DNA from: Acidimicrobiales bacterium
Lineage (GTDB): Bacteria; Actinomycetota; Acidimicrobiia; Acidimicrobiales; SZUA-35
Assembly (NCBI GenBank): GCA_024638815.1
Contig: JAHEJM010000037.1
Location: 1-35,477 of the forward strand
Direction: 5' to 3'
Length of the DNA: 35,477 bases
In this document: in pieces, positions 22,685 through 30,195 of the stretch
How the letters are laid out: each line of letters starts with the position of its first letter
How positions within the stretch are numbered: position 1 is the first letter of the stretch
Notes under the pieces: model-generated
What the model saw: the letters and a program-made list of their open reading frames with translations, nothing else
Database searches by the model: none
What the model was told of the DNA's origin: nothing
Translations under genes and position numbers: made by a program

Positions 22685-23608
22685 ATGGATCTACGACAAC
22701 TGCAAGCCTTCCTGGCCGTTGTGGAACACGGCGGATTCACCGCCGCCGCCCGGGCCACCCACACCGTACAGTCCAACATCTCCACCCACGTCGCCCGTCT
22801 GGAGAGGGAGCTGGAGGCGACGCTGATCGATCGAGCCACCGGCAAACCGACCGAGGAAGGTGAAGCCGTTCTTACCCGGGTCCGACGGATCCAGACCGAG
22901 CTGGCCTCGCTCCAGGCCGACGTGTCGTCATTGCGGGGATCACCTCGGGGCACGGTGCGCATCGGGGTCATCGGTACCACGGCCCGATGGCTCACCCCGA
23001 TCCTGGTCGAAACGCTGGCGGCCCAGTCCCCCGACATCCACCTCGTGGTGGCCGATGGCACCACTCGGGCCATCGAGCTGCGACTGCTCGGCGGCGAACT
23101 CGATCTCGGCGTCGTGGGACTGCCGGTCGATGATCCCGAAATCCGCACCACCGCGCTGTTCGACGAGGACCACGTGGTCGTCGGCCCCAACGACCATCCA
23201 CTGGCCAAGCTCGAAGGGCCCATCGATCTGACCGAACTGGCCAAGTACCCGCTGCTGCTGGCCGCACCGGGCACACCGTTTCGCCAGGAAGTCGACGAGA
23301 CGTTTCGAGCCCGAGGTCTACGCCCTCAGGCCAAGGTGGAGGTGGATGGTCTCCGCCTTCTGGCCTCACTGGCCTTTCAGGGCTTCGGTGTTGCCATCGT
23401 GCCCGCCACCGCAGCACCGGGCTGGGTCGGTGGGCCCTGGACTCGGCTGGCAGTCGACGGTTTGTCGCGACGAACTGTGGGCCTGGCCGCCCGACGTCGG
23501 GGAATGCCCACCGTGGCGGCCCAGGCCACGGTGTCGGTGCTTCGGGGAATCATCGCCAGTCACGCCGCCGAAGTACCCGGTCTTCACCCGGTGGGAAGCG
23601 GCGACTGA
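22685..23608 (+). CDS. LysR-family transcriptional regulator
   Basis: The 307-residue protein starts with the classic LysR DNA-binding domain (MDLRQLQAFLAVVEHGGFTAAAR...TVQSNISTHVARLERELEATL). A periplasmic-binding-protein-like effector domain follows from about residue 90 (GTVRIGVIGTTARWLTPILVE, then ELDLGVVGLPVDDPEI). I start at ATG 22685, the family start; an in-frame ATG at 22667 only adds six residues. It lies 43 nt upstream of the carboxyltransferase on the same strand and could be in its operon. The effector is unknown. It is divergent from the HAD-PlsC gene and the 6C RNA, so it could also act there. Confidence 0.9.
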   Translation: MDLRQLQAFLAVVEHGGFTAAARATHTVQSNISTHVARLERELEATLIDRATGKPTEEGEAVLTRVRRIQTELASLQADVSSLRGSPRGTVRIGVIGTTARWLTPILVETLAAQSPDIHLVVADGTTRAIELRLLGGELDLGVVGLPVDDPEIRTTALFDEDHVVVGPNDHPLAKLEGPIDLTELAKYPLLLAAPGTPFRQEVDETFRARGLRPQAKVEVDGLRLLASLAFQGFGVAIVPATAAPGWVGGPWTRLAVDGLSRRTVGLAARRRGMPTVAAQATVSVLRGIIASHAAEVPGLHPVGSGD

Positions 23609-23651
23609 ACCCTTCACCACACGACCCCGACGGCGGTAGCGTGGAGCCTCC

Positions 23652-24998
23652 ATGACTGTGGTCCACTCAGCTGCCCGCACCTCGACGACATCGGCTCGAA
23701 CCGTGGATCTGCACGGTCGCCGCGTGATGATGGTGTCGGTTGTCGGCGCGGAGGACGATCCGGAACCGGTGTTGACGGCCGAGGACGGCCGCACCCTGGT
23801 CGAAGCCATTCAGACAGCCCGACGCCAGGGCCTTCCCTTCATCATGATTCTTCGCACCACCGGTGTGTCGGTCAACGACGGTCTCGGGGCAGCATCGGCC
23901 TGGGCTCGGGCCGCTCGTGAGCTGGTCCGATCCAGCGGCATCATCCCAACCATGGCGGTGGCCGCCGGGCCCGTGGTCTCCGGCCCCGCCCTGCTGCTGG
24001 GACTGGTTGATCTGGTGGCCCTGACCACCAATGCCTACAGCTATCTGAATGGACCGAAAAGCGTCGAAACCTACACCGGTGTCCCCGTCTCGGCTCAGGA
24101 ACTGGGGGGAGCGGGTGCCCATCTACGATCGAGTGGAGTGGCTTCGCTGCTGGCCGACTCGCTCGACGAGGCACTGGACGCCCTGGCTCACGTGCTCGAG
24201 TTCCTTCCCGACAGCGTCGACCACCTACCCCCCATCAAGGAGACCGCCGATCCGGCCGACCGCCCCACCCCGGAGGCGGCTTCGCTGCTCCCGGAGGCCG
24301 CACTGGGCTCCTACGACATACGCAAGGTCATTGGCACCGTGTGCGATGACGGTGAGTTCGTCGAGCTTCGGGCCTCGTGGGCCCCCAACCTGGTCACCGG
24401 TCTGGCTCGTTTCGGCGGTCTCCCCGTCGGGGTGGTGGCCAACCAAACCCAGGCCCTGGCCGGCAGCATCGACATCCCTGCGTCCCAGAAGGGTGCCCGG
24501 TTCGTGGCCATGTGCGATGCCTTCAACCTGCCGTTGGTGACCTTGGTCGACACCTCGGGTTTCCTACCGGGAAAGGACCTCGAGTGGCGGGGCATGATCC
24601 GCCACGGGGCCCAACTCGCCTTTGCCTACGCCCGGGCCACGGTACCCCGGGTCGGCCTCATTCTCCGCAAGTCCTACGGCGGGGCCTACATCGTGATGGA
24701 CTCGGTCAACATGGGCAATGACCTCATGTTGGCCTGGCCCAGTGCCGAGGTGGCGGTGATGGGGGCCAAAGGAGCGGTCGAGATCCTTCACCGAAAGGCC
24801 ACCCCGGACGAGCGGGCCGAACTCGAAGCGCGGTATGAGGCCACCTACCTGACGCCCTATCCGGCGACGGAACGGGCCTCTATCAATGCCGTCATCGATC
24901 CGGCCGACACCCGGCGGGAACTGGTGGCCGCTCTCGCCATGCTCTGGTCGAAACGGGAAAGGCTGAGAACGCGCCGGCACGACAACACTCCTCTCTGA
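23652..24998 (+). CDS. short acyl-CoA carboxylase carboxyltransferase-like protein
   Basis: The 448-residue protein is a carboxyltransferase of the crotonase-like AccD/PccB family, which transfers carboxybiotin CO2 to an acyl-CoA. The N-lobe begins only at about residue 18, so some 60-70 residues of the usual N-terminus are missing. The usual GGARIQEG loop is replaced by TTGVSVNDG (69-77), and GPCAGG by GPVVSG. The C-lobe is more canonical: FGGLPVGVVANQTQALAGSID, then LVDTSGFLPGKDLEWRGMIRHGAQL and LRKSYGGAYIVMDS. ATG 23652 has GGAG 6 nt upstream. No biotin carboxylase or BCCP gene is in the window, so activity and partner are uncertain. It may be a regulatory or neofunctionalised paralogue. 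Confidence 0.8.
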   Translation: MTVVHSAARTSTTSARTVDLHGRRVMMVSVVGAEDDPEPVLTAEDGRTLVEAIQTARRQGLPFIMILRTTGVSVNDGLGAASAWARAARELVRSSGIIPTMAVAAGPVVSGPALLLGLVDLVALTTNAYSYLNGPKSVETYTGVPVSAQELGGAGAHLRSSGVASLLADSLDEALDALAHVLEFLPDSVDHLPPIKETADPADRPTPEAASLLPEAALGSYDIRKVIGTVCDDGEFVELRASWAPNLVTGLARFGGLPVGVVANQTQALAGSIDIPASQKGARFVAMCDAFNLPLVTLVDTSGFLPGKDLEWRGMIRHGAQLAFAYARATVPRVGLILRKSYGGAYIVMDSVNMGNDLMLAWPSAEVAVMGAKGAVEILHRKATPDERAELEARYEATYLTPYPATERASINAVIDPADTRRELVAALAMLWSKRERLRTRRHDNTPL

Positions 24999-25235
24999 CC
25001 GCCGGGCACGATCCGCGGTGAACCGACCCTCAAGCCGGGCGGCCACTCGGCCGAAAACCAATCTTGGTGCCCAACTATGGTGGCAGGGGCGGTGAGCGCT
25101 AGATTCGAGCCTGCAGAGATCCATACCGTTTGTCGCTCTGTGTGCGGGCGAGCGGGTCGGGGACCACTGGTAGTGGCGACACAAGGGGGTGTGCGCCCAA
25201 AAAGGCTTCAACGCAAGCGACGAGAGAGGACTGCT
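24999..25235 (+). promoter_or_regulatory. gltA upstream region
   Basis: This 237-bp gap holds no ORF with coding character; the frame open from 25077 is Arg/Val-rich noise before the gltA GTG. It should contain the gltA promoter, but I could not pick -35/-10 boxes with confidence. AGAGGA (about 25225-25230) ends 5 nt before the gltA start and is a good ribosome site. Confidence 0.4.
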
Positions 25236-26504
25236 GTGCCTGATTCGGTAACCATCACGGACAATCGCACCGGGAAGTCGTTCGACCTTCCCATCGTGAA
25301 CGGTGGTGTCGACGCCAACGAGTGGCGCACCAACCTTCCCGGGGTTTGGTTTCTCGATCCGGGGTTCGGGGCAACGGCATCGACCGAGAGCTCCATCACC
25401 GACCTTGACGGGGCCAACGGTATTCTCCGCTATCGGGGCTACCCCATCGAGCAGCTGGCCGAGCAGTCGACGTTCCTCGAGGTCGCCTACCTTCTGCTGA
25501 AGGGCGACCTACCGACACAGAAAGAATTCGACCAGTGGGTGTATGACGTCACCCACCACACGTACATTCACGAGAACATGCGCAAGCGGTTCTACGAAGG
25601 TTTCCATTACGACGCCCATCCCATGGGCATGCTGGTGTCGGCAATCGCCGCCCTCTCCACCTTCTATCCCGAGGCCAAGGACATCGAGGATCGGGACAAC
25701 CGGTTCATACAGATCAACCGGCTCATCTCGAAGGGGCCGACGCTGGCCTCCATGGCCTACCGAGCCTCCATCGGCATGCCCTTCGTCTACCCCGACAACT
25801 CACTCAACTACACCGAGAACTTCCTGTCGATGATGTGGCGGGTGGCCGAGCCCCACTACGATCCCGACCCGGTGTTGTCCCGGGCCCTCGACGTGCTGCT
25901 CATCCTCCACGCCGACCACGAACAAAACTGTTCGACCACGGCCATGCGGGTGGTGGGTTCGTCTCATGCCGATCCGTTCACCACCACCGCCGCCGCCACC
26001 GCCGCCCTCTACGGTCCCCGCCACGGCGGAGCCAACGAGGCGGTGATCCACATGTTGCGACGGATCGGTTCCTATGAGAACATCCCCGGCTTCATCGAGT
26101 CGGTCAAGAACGGCGAAGGCCGGCTCATGGGCTTCGGCCACCGGGTGTACAAGGCCTACGACCCCCGGGCCCGCATTGTCAAGAACCACGCCGACGACGT
26201 GTTCAAGGTCACGGGCCGGAATCCGCTCATCGACATCGCCCTCAAGCTGGAGGAGATTGCACTCGAGGACGACTACTTCAAGAGCCGCAACCTCTACCCC
26301 AATGTCGACTTCTACACCGGTCTCATCTACCAGGCCATGAAGTTCCCGATGGACATGTTCACCGTGCTGTTCGCCATCGGCCGCATGCCGGGCTGGCTGG
26401 CCCACTGGAACGAGTCGGTGGAGCAGGAGGCGCGTATATCCCGGCCCCGACAAGTCTACGTCGGGCCCGGCGAGCGCCAGTACATACCCCTCGATCAGCG
26501 GTAG
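25236..26504 (+). CDS. gltA: citrate synthase
   Basis: Citrate synthase condenses acetyl-CoA and oxaloacetate, the entry step of the TCA cycle. The 422-residue protein is a type II (hexameric-like) enzyme with the usual N-terminal domain (GFGATASTESSITDLDGANGILRYRGYPI). The catalytic histidines are in HADHEQNCSTTAMR and GFGHRVYKAYDPRARI, where the catalytic Asp also lies, and GPRHGGANEAV is conserved. C-terminal MPGWLAHWNESVEQ and RPRQVYVG are typical. The frame is open from 25077, but homology and the AGAGGA ribosome site support GTG 25236 (VPDSVTITDNRTG). A terminator hairpin follows at 26509-26525. Confidence 0.97.
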   Translation: MPDSVTITDNRTGKSFDLPIVNGGVDANEWRTNLPGVWFLDPGFGATASTESSITDLDGANGILRYRGYPIEQLAEQSTFLEVAYLLLKGDLPTQKEFDQWVYDVTHHTYIHENMRKRFYEGFHYDAHPMGMLVSAIAALSTFYPEAKDIEDRDNRFIQINRLISKGPTLASMAYRASIGMPFVYPDNSLNYTENFLSMMWRVAEPHYDPDPVLSRALDVLLILHADHEQNCSTTAMRVVGSSHADPFTTTAAATAALYGPRHGGANEAVIHMLRRIGSYENIPGFIESVKNGEGRLMGFGHRVYKAYDPRARIVKNHADDVFKVTGRNPLIDIALKLEEIALEDDYFKSRNLYPNVDFYTGLIYQAMKFPMDMFTVLFAIGRMPGWLAHWNESVEQEARISRPRQVYVGPGERQYIPLDQR

Positions 26505-26508
26505 GAGT

Positions 26509-26525
26509 GCCGACTGCCCGTCGGC
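26509..26525. terminator. bidirectional terminator between gltA and the quinone oxidoreductase
   Basis: GCCGAC (26509-26514) and GTCGGC (26520-26525) pair around TGCCC in the 23-bp gap between the converging genes. The outer bases GAG and CTC add partial pairing. There is no U-run. Confidence 0.55.
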
Positions 26526-26527
26526 TC

Positions 26528-27508
26528 TCAGCCGGTGATGTCGATCAGGATCTTGCCCACGTTGGCGTTGGCCTCCATGTGGCGGTGGGCGTCGGCGATG
26601 TCGTCGAGGCCGAACCGGGAGTCAATCACGGGAACCAACTGACCCGAGTCGAACAGGGGAAGCAACTCGGCGGCAACCCGCTGGGTCAGCGCCGCCTTTT
26701 CCTCCAGCGGCCGGGCCCGTAGCACCGTTCCGATGATCGAGGCCCTCTTGGGTAGCAGCAGACCGAGGGGAAGCTCAACCGTCTGCCGCCCCATGACCCC
26801 AACCTGGATAAGACGGCCGCCGACCCGCAGCGACTTGATGTTGTCGATGGTGTACTCACCGCCGATCACGTCGAGCACCACGTCGACACCACGCCCACCG
26901 GTGGCTGCGGCCACCTCGGCACGGAAGTCCTGGCTCCCGTAGTCGACGGCCACGTCGGCCCCCAACTCACGACAGCGATCGAGCTTGCCGGCCGATGCGG
27001 TGACGGCGATCCGGGCGCCGATGGCCTTGGCGATCTGGATGGCGGCCGTTCCCACCCCCGAGGCGCCGGCGTGAACCAGGGCCCACCGTCCGGAGGTCAG
27101 CCCGCCCTGGACGACCAGGGCGTCGAAGGCGGTGAGGAAGACCTCGGGGATGGCGGCGGCATCGGCCAACTCGATGCCGGCCGGCACCGGCAGCACCTGC
27201 CGTTGGTGGGCGGCCAGCCGCTCGGCGTAGGCGCCCCCACCCACGATGCCCATGACGGCGTCGCCGACCGACCAGTCGGTGACGGCGTGACCGACGGCGG
27301 CCACCGTCCCGGCGTACTCCATTCCCGGGATCTCGTAGGCCATGTCGGGGCCGGGATACAGGCCGCGCCGCTGCAGCAGATCGGCCCGGTTGAGAGCCGT
27401 GACCCGCACATCGACCAGGATGTCCTCCGGTCCGATGTCGGGCTCGGGAACGTCCTCGATGCCAAGCACTTCGGGGCCGCCGTATTCGCTCAAGACAACT
27501 GCACGCAT
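26528..27508 (-). CDS. NAD(P)H:quinone oxidoreductase, zeta-crystallin/PIG3-like MDR family
   Basis: The 326-residue protein is a zinc-free medium-chain dehydrogenase/reductase. It has the N-terminal MRAVVLSEYGGPEVLGIEDVPEP and VTALNRADLLQRRGLYPG, where catalytic-zinc cysteines are absent. A Rossmann segment follows (WALVHAGASGVGTAAIQIAKAIGARI) with the NADP-type serine after VTASAG. PIG3-type proteins reduce quinones or alpha,beta-unsaturated carbonyls with NADPH. ATG 27508 is the family start. It is the last gene of a run with the Pat-like and PBP genes, 9 nt after the Pat-like stop. Why a quinone reductase sits with these genes is not clear. Confidence 0.9.
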   Translation of the reverse strand: MRAVVLSEYGGPEVLGIEDVPEPDIGPEDILVDVRVTALNRADLLQRRGLYPGPDMAYEIPGMEYAGTVAAVGHAVTDWSVGDAVMGIVGGGAYAERLAAHQRQVLPVPAGIELADAAAIPEVFLTAFDALVVQGGLTSGRWALVHAGASGVGTAAIQIAKAIGARIAVTASAGKLDRCRELGADVAVDYGSQDFRAEVAAATGGRGVDVVLDVIGGEYTIDNIKSLRVGGRLIQVGVMGRQTVELPLGLLLPKRASIIGTVLRARPLEEKAALTQRVAAELLPLFDSGQLVPVIDSRFGLDDIADAHRHMEANANVGKILIDITG

Positions 27509-27517
27509 CAGGTCAGG

Positions 27518-30193
27518 CTACAGGTGGCGGACATAGGCCAGTGGAGTGGTCGGGGCCGCGGCCAGGACCACCTCGGCGTCGACGGGGACGGCGCCATCGG
27601 GCGAAAGCAGGATGGGGTTCAGCGTCACCCGTTCCAGGCTGGATGTCTCCAGGGCGGCGTCGGCCAGGCTGGTGAGGATGGTGTGCAGATCGGCATACAC
27701 CACGTCGGGGGCCGCTTCGGCGCCGATCGTCGTGACGAGACGGTCGACCATGGAGTCCACCCGGGAGTTCGCCACCGGCACGAAACCTCGTTGCAGGGCC
27801 TCGGTGGATCGCATGGCCGAACCGCCGTAGCCCACCGACAGCTCGAATCCGAAGGCTTCCACGGCCCGCAGCTCGATCCGGACCATGGCGTCGTAATCCA
27901 CCATGCGCTGCACCACCACCGGCTCGGCCGCCTCCGGCCAGCGCTCGGACATCCGCTCATAGGCCGCCCGTAGCTCATCGGCGTCATGGACATCGATGGC
28001 TGTTCCCCCCGACTCGCCGACCGAGCGGTTCAACAGTATCGGGAGCTTGATGACCACCGGATATCCGACAGAGTCGGCCTGGTCGACGAGTTCGTCCACC
28101 GTACGACCCAGACCGTAGGGGGCCACGGTCAGGCCCAGAGCGTCGAGCACCGACGGCAGGCGGGGGTCGGCCAGGGTGATGGACAGCCGGTCCTGGTCAC
28201 CCAAGAGATGCTCGAAGGTGGCGTCGGCGTCGACCGGGTGAGCGTCCTCGGCTTCGACGACGGCCTCCGCCCACCACTGCCCGTACCGCACGTATCGACC
28301 GAGCACATGGGCCGCCTCCTCGGGGAACGTGAAGTAGGGAAGGCTCGGCGATTCGGGAATCAGATCGGCCCCGGCGCCGGCCGGGTCGACGAGGCCGACG
28401 ACGGCGAACGGCTTGTCGACCGAGCGATTGACCCGATCGGCCACCGCCTCCAGCTCCTCGACCGGAAGGTTCCCGGTCGGTGCGAGGGCCAGGATGATGG
28501 CGTCGACCTGCTCGTCGACCCCGGTGGCCACGATCAGGTTCTCGTAATCGCGACTGGTGATCTCCCGCGACACCGACACGGTGTCGAGATCACCGACCAG
28601 GATTGACTCGTCTCGAACCACGGCGGCCGCCGAATCCGGGACGACCACCTCGAGACCTTCCCGATGGCAGGCGGCCCGGGTGAGCCGGGCCAGTGAGCTG
28701 GTGTTGGACACGATGGCGACCCGAGGACCGGCCGGAACCGGCTGGGTGCTCAGCAGCGCGGCCTGGGCCGCCAGCTGGGACACGGCATCGACGAGGATCA
28801 CCCCGGCCTCGGACAGGAGTCGAGCCAGGGCGGGATCGGCCGGCGCCACCGACACGATGGGCTTGGTCAGCGACACGTGGCGGGCGGCGGCAGCGAGGGC
28901 TTTGGGGTCACCGAACTCCTCGGCGTAGATGACGATGGCGGCCACCTCGTCCACCGTGGCCCAATAGATCAGCAGGTCCCCGATGGTGATATCGATCTGA
29001 CGGCCCAGGCCGGCGACCTGAAACAAACCGGCGCCGGCCAGATCGAGCTGGTGGATCACTGCCGCGGCCAGGGGTCCGGACTCCGCAGCCAGAGCCACGG
29101 AGCCGATCGGCACCGGTCCGGGCAGGGCCAGAGCGTTGAGCGACGCGGTCTCGGCGGTGTTGGCCACGCCGAACGCACCCGGTCCCATCAGCCGCATGCC
29201 GAGATCCCTGGTCTGGTCCACCAGCTGTCGGGATCGGGCCAACCCTCCGGGGTCGAAGGCGCCGAAACCGGAGGAGATGACCACCAGACCTCCGACGTCG
29301 GCCCGACCACAGTCGGCCACCGCGTCGGAAACGAGTTCGGCCGGCACGGCCACGATGGCGAGATCGATTCCCCGGCCGTCGCCGAGCGAGGCGGCCGCCT
29401 CCTCAACCGAGGTGTAGGCGGGTACGCCGGCCACCAGGCGTTCGGACCCCACCGCTTTCGGGTTGATGGCAAGAATTCTGCCTTTGTAGGTCAACCGGGG
29501 GTCGACGTCGCCTTTCAGTGATCGCACCAGTTCGTGGCCGATGGAGCCGGGTCGGCGACTGGCCCCAACCACGGCCACCGTCCGCGGTTCGAGCAGGCGG
29601 GCCACCGATCGAGCCAACGACCGACGATGGCGGGACGCCATGATCGAGGAGGCCGAAGGGGTGACGTCGAGATCGATGTCAACCTCGATCAACCCGTCCA
29701 CGAACCTGGTCTTGGTTTCAAGCCCGGCCTTGCGGAATACGGCCAACATGCGGTAGTTCTCCGGCAGCACCGATGCCGAGAGAGACCGGAATCCGGTGTC
29801 CCGGGCCGCCGCCGCCAGATACTCGAGCATCAGGGTTCCCACACCCCGACCATGGTTGGCATCGTCAACGAAGAAGGCGACCTCGGCCTGTCCCGGCTTG
29901 TCCCGCAGTGTCTCATAGAGAGCGACCGCCACCAGATGATTGGCCTCCATGACAACGAAGGCCATGCGTTTTCGGTAGTCGACCTGGGTGAAATAGTCGA
30001 GCTCCCTGTCGGTCAACTCGGGACGATGGCGAAAGAACCGGAAGTAGATGCTCTCCTCGGACTGTCGCCGGTGGAAGGCGTCGAGGGCGTCCCGATCCTC
30101 CGGCTTGATCGGTCGGATCTCGACGGTGCCGCCGTCGTTGAGCACACCGTGGGTTTCCCACTGGCTCGGATAGGCATCGATTGGCGGTTCCAT
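27518..30193 (-). CDS. GNAT / NDP-forming acyl-CoA synthetase-like fusion, Pat-type protein acetyltransferase
   Basis: The 891-residue protein has an N-terminal GNAT domain (about 20-175) with acetyl-CoA loop NHGRGVGTLMLEYL. It is followed by a CoA-binding Rossmann domain (AVVGASRRPGSIGHELVRSLKG, about 205-330), a succinyl-CoA-ligase-like domain and a C-terminal ATP-grasp domain (GYPVVIKLPILLNRSVGESGG). This is the reverse of E. coli PatZ, where GNAT is C-terminal; the N-terminal layout is described for Streptomyces lividans PatA. The phospho-histidine loop of true ADP-forming synthetases (SHTG) is replaced by VSVAPADPALARLL, so the synthetase part is probably regulatory. Such enzymes acetylate lysines, for example of acetyl-CoA synthetase. 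It starts 2 nt after the PBP stop, so the two are coupled. Confidence 0.85.
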   Translation of the reverse strand: MEPPIDAYPSQWETHGVLNDGGTVEIRPIKPEDRDALDAFHRRQSEESIYFRFFRHRPELTDRELDYFTQVDYRKRMAFVVMEANHLVAVALYETLRDKPGQAEVAFFVDDANHGRGVGTLMLEYLAAAARDTGFRSLSASVLPENYRMLAVFRKAGLETKTRFVDGLIEVDIDLDVTPSASSIMASRHRRSLARSVARLLEPRTVAVVGASRRPGSIGHELVRSLKGDVDPRLTYKGRILAINPKAVGSERLVAGVPAYTSVEEAAASLGDGRGIDLAIVAVPAELVSDAVADCGRADVGGLVVISSGFGAFDPGGLARSRQLVDQTRDLGMRLMGPGAFGVANTAETASLNALALPGPVPIGSVALAAESGPLAAAVIHQLDLAGAGLFQVAGLGRQIDITIGDLLIYWATVDEVAAIVIYAEEFGDPKALAAAARHVSLTKPIVSVAPADPALARLLSEAGVILVDAVSQLAAQAALLSTQPVPAGPRVAIVSNTSSLARLTRAACHREGLEVVVPDSAAAVVRDESILVGDLDTVSVSREITSRDYENLIVATGVDEQVDAIILALAPTGNLPVEELEAVADRVNRSVDKPFAVVGLVDPAGAGADLIPESPSLPYFTFPEEAAHVLGRYVRYGQWWAEAVVEAEDAHPVDADATFEHLLGDQDRLSITLADPRLPSVLDALGLTVAPYGLGRTVDELVDQADSVGYPVVIKLPILLNRSVGESGGTAIDVHDADELRAAYERMSERWPEAAEPVVVQRMVDYDAMVRIELRAVEAFGFELSVGYGGSAMRSTEALQRGFVPVANSRVDSMVDRLVTTIGAEAAPDVVYADLHTILTSLADAALETSSLERVTLNPILLSPDGAVPVDAEVVLAAAPTTPLAYVRHL

Positions 30194-30195
30194 GG

